DNA of 64,000 nt from Methylobacter sp. (GCA_023229605.1 JALNYY010000001.1:118463-182462), one strand, 5' to 3'. Counted from the stretch's first letter, positions 35,236 to 44,552 are shown. Notes: generated by a model not told the origin, from the sequence alone. Numbers and translations: made by a program.

Positions 35236-35418
35236 ATGACAGCCCCTTTTAATAAGCAGGTCTTCAAAGTATCTACGTGGGGAAATCTCTATAGGGGATC
35301 GAAAAACTGCATTATTGAAACATTTGTGGATGATGAAAGTTATCAAGAACAATTAAAAGCAGAGGATGAAAAGATGGATGCCTATCTGACAAAACACTAC
35401 AAAATAGATGAGGAATAA
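35236..35418 (+). CDS. Hypothetical 60-aa protein
   Basis: MTAPFNKQVFKVSTWGNLYR start, acidic/basic helical end (QLKAEDEKMDAYLTKHYKID). A longer frame exists upstream but runs through the 11-bp repeats and looks non-coding. No good ribosome site. Could be a gene remnant. No function assigned. Confidence 0.35.
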   Translation: MTAPFNKQVFKVSTWGNLYRGSKNCIIETFVDDESYQEQLKAEDEKMDAYLTKHYKIDEE

Positions 35419-35540
35419 GAGGGGTAAGCCGACCGTTCACTTACGAACCAGGTATCTTCCTCAGGGATAAAATGGGCCGTTCTGAGTACCCGCTTTCCTC
35501 CCATAACCCACTCTATCCCAAATGTGCGTCCCTCAGACAT
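35397..35540 (-). CDS. Possible 47-aa coupled ORF at the end of the chromate operon
   Basis: ATG overlaps the stop of the ChrB-C-like gene as ATGTCTGA. Reads MSEGRTFGIEWVMGGKRVLR and ends in SYSSSIL. Overlaps a convergent small ORF by 22 bases. Spacing suggests translation, composition is not informative. Confidence 0.3.
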   Translation of the reverse strand: MSEGRTFGIEWVMGGKRVLRTAHFIPEEDTWFVSERSAYPSYSSSIL

Positions 35541-35991
35541 AAACGCTAGGATTCCAATTGTGCCGCTCGGCCTGGACATATTTGCACCAGGCGTAGAGAG
35601 CATCGTAAATCACTAAGCCCTGAGCAAGCATTTCATGATCATTCTGAAAATTATGGGAAAGCCCAAGCGAAATTGCCAAGAGGCCAGCCGCTTGTGGAGC
35701 AAGCTCCAACCTGTCGGTGTCGGCACCACGCACGATGACGGCGAGAGATTGTAAAGCCGGATCGGTTAGCTGGTATTTCTGTAAAAAGGTGTCGAAACTG
35801 CACTGCTCACCAACATGCGAAAGCTCGGCTCCGGGAATGTCATAAGGGATAGCTCCGGTTTGTTCCGCCACACGAAACACTGCATCCGTCGGGACATAAA
35901 GGAATTGCGCTTCCGCGTCGATAAAGCGTTGAATCAGCCACGGACAAGCAATGCGGTCTATTTTTGGACGTTCACGAGTAATCCATTGCAT
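35533..35991 (-). CDS. ChrB C-terminal-domain protein
   Basis: A 152-aa protein after GGAGCAAAAAC. MQWITRERPKIDRIACPWLI, then RFIDAEAQFLYVPTDAVF and FDIPGAELSH-like segment match the C-terminal domain of the ChrB in this same operon (RPWIDRLASAWLIRRFIDPEAR), without the N-terminal regulatory half. ChrB-C paralogues are commonly found in chromate operons; a role in Cr(VI) handling is inferred. Fourth gene, 13 bases after the DUF1259 gene. Confidence 0.85.
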   Translation of the reverse strand: MQWITRERPKIDRIACPWLIQRFIDAEAQFLYVPTDAVFRVAEQTGAIPYDIPGAELSHVGEQCSFDTFLQKYQLTDPALQSLAVIVRGADTDRLELAPQAAGLLAISLGLSHNFQNDHEMLAQGLVIYDALYAWCKYVQAERHNWNPSVYV

Positions 35992-36004
35992 GTTTTTGCT
36001 CCTA

Positions 36005-36916
36005 TTATTTTGCCTGAGTATCCAGTGCGGCTTTGAATCCCTTGGCTAAATCACTGACAGAGCCTGCTCCCCAATAATGCAAAAAGACGATCTTTGGCGT
36101 TTCATTTACCATGTGATGATGAATAGCGACGATGTTGATGCCCGCACTGCGCAAGGCTTTCAATACGCCCTGAAGTTCGGATTCGAGCATCGCGAAATCA
36201 CCCTCGACGATGGCTTTTTCGTTGCTGCCGGCAAATACCGCCCAGGTATTAACACCCATCGTTTTACCTGCGCTGTGGCCACCCATTTGGGTCGTGCGCC
36301 CTAGCGTCACTTTATAAACTTCGCCTGTTTTTTCGGCGAGTGAGCCAATGATAGTTTCAATCGGCTTGGGGTCAAGTGACGTTTTGGCTGCATCAAATTT
36401 GATTACAGCCGTCGTTTTTTTACCGCTCTGCGTTTCCTGAACCTTGGCAAAGACTTTGCCGACACCCGTGGCGAGCACATCCAAATTACCCATGCCGCCA
36501 ATATGCATGAACATAATTCTGGGTTTATCCCAGAGAAAGTGGTTGTGTAGAGCGGTGACTTCCAGACCATTATCCAACGCGACACTCATAACCGGATTAA
36601 CCTGATCTTCCTGCAACACGATGTCGCCCATCAACATGACTTGATCGCCAGCCGCCTGAAATCCCGCCCAGGAGGTCAATCCCATTGGCGTGGTCATTTT
36701 GACGCCTGCGACGGTGGCATTCAGATCGGTGCGGGGCTGACTAACCTTAAAAACACCTTCAGCTGAATCTAATTTTCCCTTGATACCTGTGAGTTGTTCG
36801 ATTTTGACCGTATCCAATACAGCCGGGCTATCGGAAGGTTGTTGCGCAACGGATTGCCCGGAAACACAGACAGACAAAACAATAATACTGATTTGAGACC
36901 AATGGTTCGACTTCAT
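36005..36916 (-). CDS. Exported DUF1259 protein (LppY/LpqO-like), two tandem domains
   Basis: A 303-aa protein; start MKSNHWSQ is favoured by GGAGTTTTCTT and by ATGA overlap with the chrA stop. Signal peptide ends near SVAQQP. Two repeats: KMTTPMGLTSWAGFQAAGDQ then LHNHFLWDKPRIMFMHIGGMG, and KTMGVNTWAVFAGSNEKAIV then IHHHMVNETPKIVFLHYWGAG. The HNH/HHH clusters look metal-binding. DUF1259 appears often in chromate operons; its biochemical role is not known to me. Confidence 0.83.
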   Translation of the reverse strand: MKSNHWSQISIIVLSVCVSGQSVAQQPSDSPAVLDTVKIEQLTGIKGKLDSAEGVFKVSQPRTDLNATVAGVKMTTPMGLTSWAGFQAAGDQVMLMGDIVLQEDQVNPVMSVALDNGLEVTALHNHFLWDKPRIMFMHIGGMGNLDVLATGVGKVFAKVQETQSGKKTTAVIKFDAAKTSLDPKPIETIIGSLAEKTGEVYKVTLGRTTQMGGHSAGKTMGVNTWAVFAGSNEKAIVEGDFAMLESELQGVLKALRSAGINIVAIHHHMVNETPKIVFLHYWGAGSVSDLAKGFKAALDTQAK

Positions 36917-38289
36917 AAGAAAACTCCATACTGGACCAGCCAGGGTTTGAGAAACAACAATAACAGTCCGGTCGCACCGCAAGCGGTAATAACCGGGATG
37001 ACGCCAGCCTTATACCGGAACAGTGCGAGCAAAGCGCATACGCCGATTAGTGCGGCAATGCCGTCGAAATGTCCTGCGAAACCTTGCGGCCAGAACACAT
37101 GCCAGGCAAAAAACACGGCCAGATTAAGAATAACACCGACCACGGCGGCGGTAATCGCTGACAAGGGAGCAGTAAATTTTAAATTACCGTGTGTCGATTC
37201 CACCAGAGGACCACCTGCCAGGATAAACAAAAAACTGAACAGAAAGGTGAAGTAAGTCACTATGACCGCCGCAACTACACCGGCCATTAATAACGCATCT
37301 GGGCCAAAGGGTAACTGGCTCCACCCGCCTAAAAATCCAACGAAGGTGACGATCATAATCAAGGGACCAGGTGTGGTTTCACCCAGCGCCAGGCCGTCGA
37401 TCATCTGCGTGGCGCTCAGCCAGTGGTAATGCTCCACTGCGCCCTGATATACATAAGGCAATACCGCGTAAGCGCCGCCGAAAGTCAGCAGTGCCGCCTT
37501 GGTAAAAAACCAGCCCATCTGCGTCAGCGCACCGTTCCAGCCGTATTGCCCGCACAACAAGCCCATCACGCCGCCCCACAAAATCAATCCCGCCGCCGCG
37601 ATTTTAAACAAATGCTGCCAACGGAACCGGGCATGATCGGGAGTGGGCGTATCGTCATCGATCAGCGCGGGGCCGTAGCTTTGTTTGGCAGCGCCGTGTC
37701 CTCCGCCTACGGCAAATTTATCAGGGGCGATGCGGCCACCGACGGCACCGAGACAGGCTGCAATCAACACGATCAACGGGAACGGCGCATGCAATGCGAA
37801 GATCGCGAGAAAGGCCAGCGCCGCAAGCGTCCACAGCACGCCATTTTTTAAAGCCCGCGAGCCGATGCGATACGCCGCGAACAGCACGATGGCGGTGACG
37901 GCGGGTTTGATGCCGTAAAGTACACCGGCAACGGCAGGTACATGACCATAGGCCAAATAAATCCAGCTTAACAGGATCAACAGGAACAGCGACGGCAGAA
38001 TGAACAATAGTCCTGCGATCACACCGCCCCAGGTACGATGCATCAACCAGCCGATATAGGTAGCCAACTGTTGTGCTTCCGGCCCCGGCAATAACATGCA
38101 GTAATTAAGCGCATGCAGAAAACGCTTTTCTGAAATCCAGCGTTTTTTCTCGACTAAATCCTGATGCATGATGGCGATTTGCCCGGCAGGCCCCCCGAAA
38201 CTGATGAAGCCGAGTTTGAGCCAATACCAAAAAGCTTGTCCCAAAGTGACTGGCGGTGGGAGCGTTTGCGATGATTCGGGTTTATTCAT
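36913..38289 (-). CDS. chrA: Chromate efflux transporter
   Basis: A 458-aa long-chain CHR transporter with two homologous halves. First half: FWYWLKLGFISFGGPAGQIA, LLPGPEAQQLATYIG. Second half: FTKAALLTFGGAYAVLPYVY and LGETTPGPLIMIVTFVGFLG. FGGP/FGG-A and PGP motifs are conserved in ChrA. It pumps chromate out of the cytoplasm. Overlaps chrB by 4 bases and the DUF1259 gene by 4. Confidence 0.94.
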   Translation of the reverse strand: MNKPESSQTLPPPVTLGQAFWYWLKLGFISFGGPAGQIAIMHQDLVEKKRWISEKRFLHALNYCMLLPGPEAQQLATYIGWLMHRTWGGVIAGLLFILPSLFLLILLSWIYLAYGHVPAVAGVLYGIKPAVTAIVLFAAYRIGSRALKNGVLWTLAALAFLAIFALHAPFPLIVLIAACLGAVGGRIAPDKFAVGGGHGAAKQSYGPALIDDDTPTPDHARFRWQHLFKIAAAGLILWGGVMGLLCGQYGWNGALTQMGWFFTKAALLTFGGAYAVLPYVYQGAVEHYHWLSATQMIDGLALGETTPGPLIMIVTFVGFLGGWSQLPFGPDALLMAGVVAAVIVTYFTFLFSFLFILAGGPLVESTHGNLKFTAPLSAITAAVVGVILNLAVFFAWHVFWPQGFAGHFDGIAALIGVCALLALFRYKAGVIPVITACGATGLLLLFLKPWLVQYGVFL

Positions 38290-39239
38290 GAGTCGTTTCC
38301 TGAAAATGCCTGATAAAAGGCGTCAAAAATCTTTTCCGTTTCGGCGAGCAATCCGTCGTCATTGGTCCAGCGTTGCCGCATTCCGCTTATGAGCGTTTCC
38401 AGACCCACTGATTCAAGAACTGGAATTCCCCCTACATCGAGGTAATGCACTAATGCGCCGATACGATTCAAAGCATCATCCTTGGTTAACCCGAAACTCG
38501 CCTGCAAAACCTCGAAAGTAACTTTAGCGCCCACATGCGTGAACACAGCCCCATCGAAATCGAAGCCCAACGCTTCGGCAGGGCAATCGTCCGGTATAGC
38601 AAGCCAGATAATACGTGCTTCAGGATCGATGAAGCGCCGGATGAGCCAAGCGCTGGCGAGCCGGTCAATCCATGGCCGCTGGCGTGTCGCCCAAATCCGA
38701 TTGCGGTAATCCTTAGGCTGGAGCCGCTTGATACGATGCTGAGCGGCATGAGGTTCATCCGGCGCGAGACGCTCATTGACTGCATGTTCCAAATCTTCCA
38801 AAGCCACTGTCGCTTGGTCCCGCGCTGCGCCGGGAAAAAAATCTTGAAGCGCAATGACTTCAAATTCTTTGCGCAACCGATGAATCTGTTTTTGGAGTTT
38901 GGTCATATCTTCGGGCTGGAGATTCAAATAGGGGATTTGCCGGATGCTCTCGACCAGTTTTGTGTAATCGCCCGATCGATTGAATAAGTTTTCGAAGACT
39001 GTTTGCTGATCCTGGTTTTCGCTATTTAAGGTCAAGATATGAGCGCTTCCGCCGCCCGCGATAACATCTTCGGCCTGAAGCTGAAGCGTTTGCCGGAACT
39101 CCGGACGATGCGGCAATAAATAGACGCCGTCGCGCAATACGCCGCAGCCCAGAGCCTTGAGTGCTCGCCAGACTCGCATGCGACCGGTTGAGTTGCGGGT
39201 CGGCAAACTGACGATAAAAATGAGCCAGGAACAATGCAT
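38286..39239 (-). CDS. chrB: Chromate-resistance regulator
   Basis: A 317-aa ChrB. The N-terminal part (LIFIVSLPTRNSTGRMRVWR, then LKALGCGVLRDGVYLLP) is the DNA-binding/regulatory half; the C-terminal part holds RPWIDRLASAWLIRRFIDPE. It is first in the operon and is expected to control its own promoter in response to chromate. Ends overlapping chrA. Confidence 0.9.
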   Translation of the reverse strand: MHCSWLIFIVSLPTRNSTGRMRVWRALKALGCGVLRDGVYLLPHRPEFRQTLQLQAEDVIAGGGSAHILTLNSENQDQQTVFENLFNRSGDYTKLVESIRQIPYLNLQPEDMTKLQKQIHRLRKEFEVIALQDFFPGAARDQATVALEDLEHAVNERLAPDEPHAAQHRIKRLQPKDYRNRIWATRQRPWIDRLASAWLIRRFIDPEARIIWLAIPDDCPAEALGFDFDGAVFTHVGAKVTFEVLQASFGLTKDDALNRIGALVHYLDVGGIPVLESVGLETLISGMRQRWTNDDGLLAETEKIFDAFYQAFSGNDS

Positions 39240-39269
39240 AAATAAGTTCTTATATAACCGAATTGTTGA

Positions 39270-39305
39270 CTATTCTACTTCACAAGCGTATACAAGCGTC
39301 AACGG
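39270..39305 (-). promoter_or_regulatory. Promoter/operator region of the chromate operon
   Basis: Minus strand carries TTGACGCTTGTATACGCTTGT, i.e. ACGCTTGT twice 9 bases apart, with a TTGACG box and TAGAAT about 19 bases further. Direct repeats just upstream of chrB are plausible ChrB sites; spacing of the core promoter is wide, so the exact -35/-10 is uncertain. Confidence 0.4.
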
Positions 39306-39404
39306 AAATTTTTATCGCTGAGGTTTTTTGACCTCCACGGTTCTCTGTAGGAAAGCAGTTAATGAGTTTTAGTCAAAACATTCGTCTACAACCAAGGGGG
39401 ATTT

Positions 39405-39878
39405 ATGAAAATCCAATACGTAATAACAACTGTCTTAGTGGCCTTGCCGATGATTCTCGGCCAAGCGAACGCCGGTGAAAAAAAGTTGAGCAAAAGCCAA
39501 GTACCTAAAGCGGTCATCAATGCCTTCGAAAAGGCATATCCAAATGCCAAGGGATTGGAGTTTGAAGAAGAAATGTTTGAAGGCAAAGCGGCCTATGAGG
39601 TGGAATACAAGGAAAACGGCACGGAGTACGAATTTCTGTATAGCGCCGATGGTATTCTTTTACAGAAGGAAGAGGAAATCGACGGCAAATCGCTGCCTGA
39701 ACCAGTCGCTCAGGCCGTCAAAAAAGCGCATCCCAAGGCCGAAATTACGGAAGTGGAAAAATTAATGAAGCCCGATGGAACGCTTACCGGCTACGAAGTA
39801 GACATCAAAACAGCGGGTAAAGAAATCGAGCTTGAGCTGGATGTGAACGGAAATATTTTGAAAACAAAGAACGAATAG
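39405..39878 (+). CDS. Periplasmic PepSY-like protein
   Basis: A 157-aa exported protein with AAGGGGGATTT ribosome site and signal peptide ending at GQANAGEKK. The mature part has two PepSY-like repeats: VPKAVINAFEKAYPNAKGLE, then YEVEYKENGTEYEFLYSADG, and PEPVAQAVKKAHPKAEITEV, then YEVDIKTAGKEIELELDVNG. Members are small periplasmic domains, sometimes linked to metal stress. Monocistronic as far as seen. Confidence 0.8.
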   Translation: MKIQYVITTVLVALPMILGQANAGEKKLSKSQVPKAVINAFEKAYPNAKGLEFEEEMFEGKAAYEVEYKENGTEYEFLYSADGILLQKEEEIDGKSLPEPVAQAVKKAHPKAEITEVEKLMKPDGTLTGYEVDIKTAGKEIELELDVNGNILKTKNE

Positions 39879-39946
39879 GCCTGAATCCGTCTTGAAAATG
39901 ACCGTTTAATAAGATATTGCTACTTTTGAGTAAGGAGGTTCTTATC

Positions 39947-40060
39947 ATGGCCAATGCTGAAAAATCAAGTATCTCTTTAACCGAGGTTCATAACACCATA
40001 AATGCAGTTTCACTGTTTTTGCTACTGGTCGGAATCGGCCCTGGCCGTGTCAAAACGTAA
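39947..40060 (+). pseudogene. mntH: mntH (Nramp) 5' remnant
   Basis: A strong AAGGAGG site leads to MANAEKSSISLTEVHNTINA, then LLVGIGPG, which fits the start of bacterial Nramp Mn2+ transporters (SLSEVHxT...FxGPGxL). The frame then enters a MITE-like repeat at 40047 and stops. The rest of the transporter is absent. Confidence 0.55.
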
Positions 40061-40206
40061 AACTCACAATTTCGGTGGAAATAGTCAGCCGGTTATTGCT
40101 CAAATATCATTAAGAAGTGGTGGCAGTTTTTTATGGAATAGCCGTGTTATGAAGGATAAGTGGAGTAAATGTCACCACTGGAGATTTTGTTTGTGCGTTT
40201 TGACAC
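40047..40206. mobile_element. MITE-like element, 160 bp
   Basis: Exact 11-bp terminal inverted repeats GTGTCAAAACG (40047-40057) and CGTTTTGACAC (40196-40206), with partial pairing further in. No coding capacity and no clear target duplication. It interrupts the mntH remnant. Confidence 0.6.
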
Positions 40207-40311
40207 AACCTCGGCCACTTGCTGCCGCTCTCCCCAGCCTTTTCAGCGGAACCGCCATGAGGGGATGTCAGCTACGCTAGATATATAAATTTAAAATGAA
40301 ACGAGGTCAAG

Positions 40312-40941
40312 ATGAAACTAAAAATGCTCACAATTCTAGGACTATTTATAACTACAAACGTATTTGCTGAAACTATTAACTTCGATCAGGAACACCCCGG
40401 CTCGCTTCCTAAAGGATGGTTAGCGGGAGTGACCGGTACAGGTCAACCCAAATGGGCGATTGAAGCTGATCCAACAGCGCCTAGCCAGCCAAATGTTCTA
40501 AAACAATCTGGCGAAGGAAGTTTTCCCTGGTGCGTGAAAAAGGATGCCAGCCTCACTGACGGGGTTGTTGAAGTGAAATTCAAATCCATCTCTGGAAAAG
40601 AAGACCAAGCGGGAGGAATCATTTGGCGATGGAAGGATGGGGACAACTATTACGTTGCAAGGGCCAACGCGCTGGAGAACAATGTTTCTCTCTATTACAC
40701 AAAAGGTGGAAGTAGGAAAACGATCAAGTATGTGGATGCCCCGGTTTCTCTAAACGAGTGGCATACATTGAAAGTAACTTTTTCAGGAAAGCACATCAGC
40801 GTCACTCTTGACGAAAAAACCTATATCGACCTCGATGATAAGCACATCTCCGGTAGCGGAGCCGTTGGGGTCTGGACTAAGGCAGATAGTGTTACTGCAT
40901 TTGATGATTTTAGCTATGAGAAACAAGGGAGCAATCCATAA
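40312..40941 (+). CDS. Exported concanavalin-like (DUF1080/LamG-type) protein
   Basis: A 209-aa protein with a signal peptide ending at NVFAETIN, ACGAGGTCAAG before the ATG. The body is a beta-sandwich pattern: GVVEVKFKSISGKEDQAGGI, WRWKDGDNYYVARANALEN, LNEWHTLKVTFSGKHISVTL and GSGAVGVWTKADSVTAFDDF. This resembles DUF1080/3-keto-disaccharide-hydrolase-like and LamG folds, used for sugar or surface binding. Substrate unknown. Confidence 0.7.
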   Translation: MKLKMLTILGLFITTNVFAETINFDQEHPGSLPKGWLAGVTGTGQPKWAIEADPTAPSQPNVLKQSGEGSFPWCVKKDASLTDGVVEVKFKSISGKEDQAGGIIWRWKDGDNYYVARANALENNVSLYYTKGGSRKTIKYVDAPVSLNEWHTLKVTFSGKHISVTLDEKTYIDLDDKHISGSGAVGVWTKADSVTAFDDFSYEKQGSNP

Positions 40942-41072
40942 AATGTATAAAGTAGATCATAATCAGTGCCCTCTCTCTTTACTTTTTAGTTTCGGAACCA
41001 TGTCTTTCAATGCCCATGCTTCCAAATCCCGGGTTCCAAGCGAGCCTATGTCACCAGCGAAGGAGATGAAAA

Positions 41073-42095
41073 ATGCGCCTATTTCAGATCGTATGCTCTA
41101 TTTTACTTTTGACGATTATAACCAGCGCAACCGGAGCGCCGCGCGAGGTGGTCGTTTATACCTCGGTCGATGATGTTTTTGCCCGACCCATTGCCGAGCA
41201 ATTTACAAAAAAGACGGGCATTTTTGTAAAACTTGTCCCCGATACCGAAGAAACAAAGAGCACGGGACTACTGAATCGACTGATTGCTGAGAAAAAGCGC
41301 CCGCAGGCTGATGTTTTTTGGAGCGGCGATCCCGTGCGGGCCGCCATTCTGAAGAATAAAGGGGTATCTGCCGCTTATCATTCACCTCAAGCCCAAGGAC
41401 TCCAGCAAACCTATAGCGATCCTGATGGATACTGGACGGGCTTTTCCTCGCGGGCAAGAGTCATTCTCTATAACACTAATCTCATCCCAAAAGAAAAAGA
41501 GCCAAAGTCGATTCTCGATCTTTCAAATAATCCCGATCTTCATGGCAAAGGCTGCATTGCAAATCCACTCTTTGGCACGACTTCGATGCAAGCGGCAGCA
41601 CTCTTTGCCGTTTTGGGGGACAAAGGCGGGCGTGACTATTTTGATGGGCTGACTCGAAACGGTGTCAGAATGGTTTCATCTAACGGTGAAGTTCGCCGCC
41701 GCGTCGCTGAAGGTGACTGCGCGGTGGGCATTGCGGATTCGGATGACGCTTATGAGACCATGAAAGATAAAAAGCCGGTGGGCATTGTCTATCCTGATGA
41801 GCAAGGAATTGGAACATTGATGATTCCGAACGCAACCGTTCTGATTGCCGGCGGCCCAAACCCGGAAGGCGGGAAACAATTTATCGACTTTTTGCTTAGT
41901 CCGGAAACGGAACAGGCACTTGCCGAAAGCGATGCCGCGCAGATTCCGCTTCGTGCAGGGCTGAAGGTGCCGCCCCACGTTCCCACTTTGGACAGACTTC
42001 ATCCCATGACAGTGGATTACGGAAAGCTCGCTGCCAAACTTGACGAGATTTCTCATGGATTTCTTAAAGAGTGGGCGGCAAAGAACAGTCGATGA
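41073..42095 (+). CDS. fbpA: Periplasmic Fe(III)-binding protein of an ABC transporter
   Basis: A 340-aa solute-binding protein with GAAGGAGATGAAAA ribosome site and signal peptide ending at SATGAPRE. VVVYTSVDDVFARPIAEQFT, DTEETKSTGLLNRLIAEKKR and ADVFWSGDP are typical of the FbpA/AfuA/FutA family, as is GTTSMQAAALFAVLGDKGG. It captures ferric iron in the periplasm. Overlaps the permease gene by ATGA. Symbol given by family; substrate not proven by sequence. Confidence 0.85.
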   Translation: MRLFQIVCSILLLTIITSATGAPREVVVYTSVDDVFARPIAEQFTKKTGIFVKLVPDTEETKSTGLLNRLIAEKKRPQADVFWSGDPVRAAILKNKGVSAAYHSPQAQGLQQTYSDPDGYWTGFSSRARVILYNTNLIPKEKEPKSILDLSNNPDLHGKGCIANPLFGTTSMQAAALFAVLGDKGGRDYFDGLTRNGVRMVSSNGEVRRRVAEGDCAVGIADSDDAYETMKDKKPVGIVYPDEQGIGTLMIPNATVLIAGGPNPEGGKQFIDFLLSPETEQALAESDAAQIPLRAGLKVPPHVPTLDRLHPMTVDYGKLAAKLDEISHGFLKEWAAKNSR

Positions 42096-43645
42096 TTTCC
42101 TGTGGCATCCTTGAAAAACCCGGCAGATGGCGAAGCATGGTCATGGCGAGCATTTTCCTTCTCGCCTTTTCTCCGGCGTTCCCGCTCCTGTGGACCATTC
42201 TCGTTGAGAAATCTGCTGACGGTCTATTCGGAAGTGGGTTTGGTACCGCCGTTTTTCATAGCCTCATTGTAGCTGTGGCAGTCGCAGCCACTTCAGTTCT
42301 TCTTGGGGTTCCTGCCGGCCTTTTGAGTGCGCTTTACGAGTTTCCGGGCCGGCGAGTCTTGCTGGCCCTGATTGCAATTCCACTGCTTGTTCCTTCGTTT
42401 CTCGGGGCAATCGGGTTCTCGCAACTCCAAATCTATCTTGGTCTGCCACCCGATAGCTTCTTATCCGGCCCAACCGGGACCATCTTAGTCTTTACCGCAG
42501 CAGCGGTTCCTCTAGTCCTCTACATGACATTGGTTTCAGCCCGGCGTTTATCGAAAAGTCAAATTGAAGCGGTAAGGCTGGTCGGTGGTGAGGTTTTACT
42601 TTTTCGTTACACTGCTCAGGCCGTACTTCCCGCTGCACTTTTAACAGGAATGCTCGCCGGAATCCTGACCCTTTCTGATCCGGGTCCTGGACAAATCCTG
42701 GGGTTCTCAGGAGTTCCCTACGAAATTCTTCTCAGTTTCTCTGCGCTATACGATTTCCCGCTTGCGGCAAAACAGTGTGCTTTTTTGACGGGGATAGTAC
42801 TTCTCATCTCAACCCCCATTGCCATCCTCATTGCTCCGAACGTCGCCGCAGGGCTCCTTGGAAGGGACATTGAACCAGCTCCATTGGCGAGGCACAGGCG
42901 GGCGGGCTGGATCAGCTTGCTTTTACTTTGCGTCATCATCTTGATCACGACTGTTCTGCCGATGGCCGGAATAATTCGACCGCTCACAGTGCAATTTCCA
43001 CTAGAGCGTGCCTTGCAAGAAGTAAGTCGAACCATAACCAATATGTTTATTTACGCCTTTACGGCCGGATTTATCGCTACCATCCTTGGGTTTCTCTTAG
43101 CGATTGCGGCGGGTAGAGAGAGTCAGCTTAGACGTGCTGTACTTATCGGTCTCTTTCTGCTTTTATCTCTGCCGCCATCAATTAATGCTTTAGGTATTAT
43201 CAAGCTTGGAACCATCATTCCGGCATGGCTTGATCCTCTGCTGCGCAGTAGATTTACCGTGGGCCTGGCGTCGGCGCTTCGTTTCGTCCCTATCGCTACA
43301 ATTCTCGTCATGCGGTCATTCGGAACTACAACGCCATCGCAGGCGCTCGTTGCTTCGGTTCATGGCGTTTCTCTCACCCTTTACATTCGGCGAGTCCTCG
43401 GCCCAGTGCTGCTTCCGGCAATAGTGCTTGCTTGCCTGATCGTTGCTCTCCTTTCAACAGCAGAAGTGGGGACGGCTTTGCTGCTTCGTCCGCCAGGAGC
43501 AGACTCACTTCCCGTCCAGATATTCACCGTCATGGCAAATGCCCCTGAATCCCTGGTTGCTGCCCTTTGCTTTCTTTATATCGCAGGGGCTGCGAGCCTT
43601 TTAATTATAGGTTGGGCAATTGCGGACAGGAGGACGGCGGCATGA
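42092..43645 (+). CDS. fbpB: Iron ABC transporter permease, fused two-domain type
   Basis: A 517-aa permease starting MISCGILEKPGRW; start from the ATGA overlap with fbpA. About 12 helices in two halves, each with an EAA-type loop (EAVRLVGGEVLLFRYTAQAV and VASVHGVSLTLYIRRVLGPV). This fused architecture is standard for FbpB/AfuB. It forms the membrane channel for the iron transporter and contacts the ATPase through the EAA loops. Confidence 0.87.
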   Translation: MISCGILEKPGRWRSMVMASIFLLAFSPAFPLLWTILVEKSADGLFGSGFGTAVFHSLIVAVAVAATSVLLGVPAGLLSALYEFPGRRVLLALIAIPLLVPSFLGAIGFSQLQIYLGLPPDSFLSGPTGTILVFTAAAVPLVLYMTLVSARRLSKSQIEAVRLVGGEVLLFRYTAQAVLPAALLTGMLAGILTLSDPGPGQILGFSGVPYEILLSFSALYDFPLAAKQCAFLTGIVLLISTPIAILIAPNVAAGLLGRDIEPAPLARHRRAGWISLLLLCVIILITTVLPMAGIIRPLTVQFPLERALQEVSRTITNMFIYAFTAGFIATILGFLLAIAAGRESQLRRAVLIGLFLLLSLPPSINALGIIKLGTIIPAWLDPLLRSRFTVGLASALRFVPIATILVMRSFGTTTPSQALVASVHGVSLTLYIRRVLGPVLLPAIVLACLIVALLSTAEVGTALLLRPPGADSLPVQIFTVMANAPESLVAALCFLYIAGAASLLIIGWAIADRRTAA

Positions 43646-44388
43646 AATCCGGATTTGAACTTCGTTCAGTCTCAAAGAAATATGATGGAGTGATGGCGCT
43701 TTCGGACATTTCATTCTCAATCGAACCAGGCGAAAGCCTTGCGATCATCGGCCCTTCAGGTTGCGGAAAATCAACCATGCTACGTTTGCTTGCCGGTCTT
43801 GAAGCGCCGGCAAGTGGCGAGATTCTTCTGAATGGTTCGCTGATCTCCAAGGCGGATCAGATTCTTCTGCTACCGCATCAAAGAGGGATTGCAATGGTCT
43901 TTCAGGATCTCGCCTTATGGCCGAATTTATCCGTTCTGGATAATGTTCTGCTTGGGCTTGCTGCTCAACCTCTCTCAAAGCAAGAGAAGCATCGAAAAGC
44001 AATCGAAGCCTTGACCCTTTGCAAGATCGAAGCTCTTTCCGATCGAAAGCCGGAAAAACTTTCAGGTGGGCAACAACAACGTGTGGCCCTTGCGCGAGCG
44101 TTGGCTGCTGAACCTGATTTTCTGTTTCTCGACGAGCCGTTTTCAGGCCTTGATCTCGTAACAAAGATCACGCTATTGGAAGAAATTTCCCTTCTTGCCG
44201 AAAAGAAGAAAATCACGCTCGTTCTTGTAAGCCATGATCCGATAGAGGCTACAACTCTCTGCAGACAGACTGTTGTCCTAAACCAAGGCAGAATCGAGGA
44301 AAGTGGAATCATGAGGGATCTTCTACGCGAGCCCAAATCGCAAATCCTTCGTGTATTTAGGGAAAACATGACAGGCCTAGTTTGGTAG
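43642..44388 (+). CDS. fbpC: Iron ABC transporter ATP-binding protein
   Basis: A 248-aa ATPase starting MKSGFELRSVSKKYDG, overlapping the permease stop. Walker A GPSGCGKST, Q-loop MVFQDLALWPNLSV, signature LSGGQQQRVALARAL, Walker B FLFLDEPFSGLD, H-loop VLVSHDPIEAT. It lacks the long C-terminal regulatory domain of FbpC proteins of about 350 aa, so it is the short form. Powers iron import. Confidence 0.9.
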   Translation: MKSGFELRSVSKKYDGVMALSDISFSIEPGESLAIIGPSGCGKSTMLRLLAGLEAPASGEILLNGSLISKADQILLLPHQRGIAMVFQDLALWPNLSVLDNVLLGLAAQPLSKQEKHRKAIEALTLCKIEALSDRKPEKLSGGQQQRVALARALAAEPDFLFLDEPFSGLDLVTKITLLEEISLLAEKKKITLVLVSHDPIEATTLCRQTVVLNQGRIEESGIMRDLLREPKSQILRVFRENMTGLVW

Positions 44389-44552
44389 GATCAGGATGTT
44401 TCGAAACTGCACGTTCTCCGTGTGTAACTATAGTGTCAGATTAAAGTATGCCTCAACCGGGCATCAGACATGATGCTCAAACCACGTCAGATTAGCGTCG
44501 TTTTCGCCATTGTCTGACGTTCAAGATGCGGATAACCCCACGCTCAACAAAC

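Noticed and set aside
40943..41173. 76-codon frame between the beta-sandwich protein and fbpA
   Set aside because: Runs far into fbpA in another frame and has no ribosome site.
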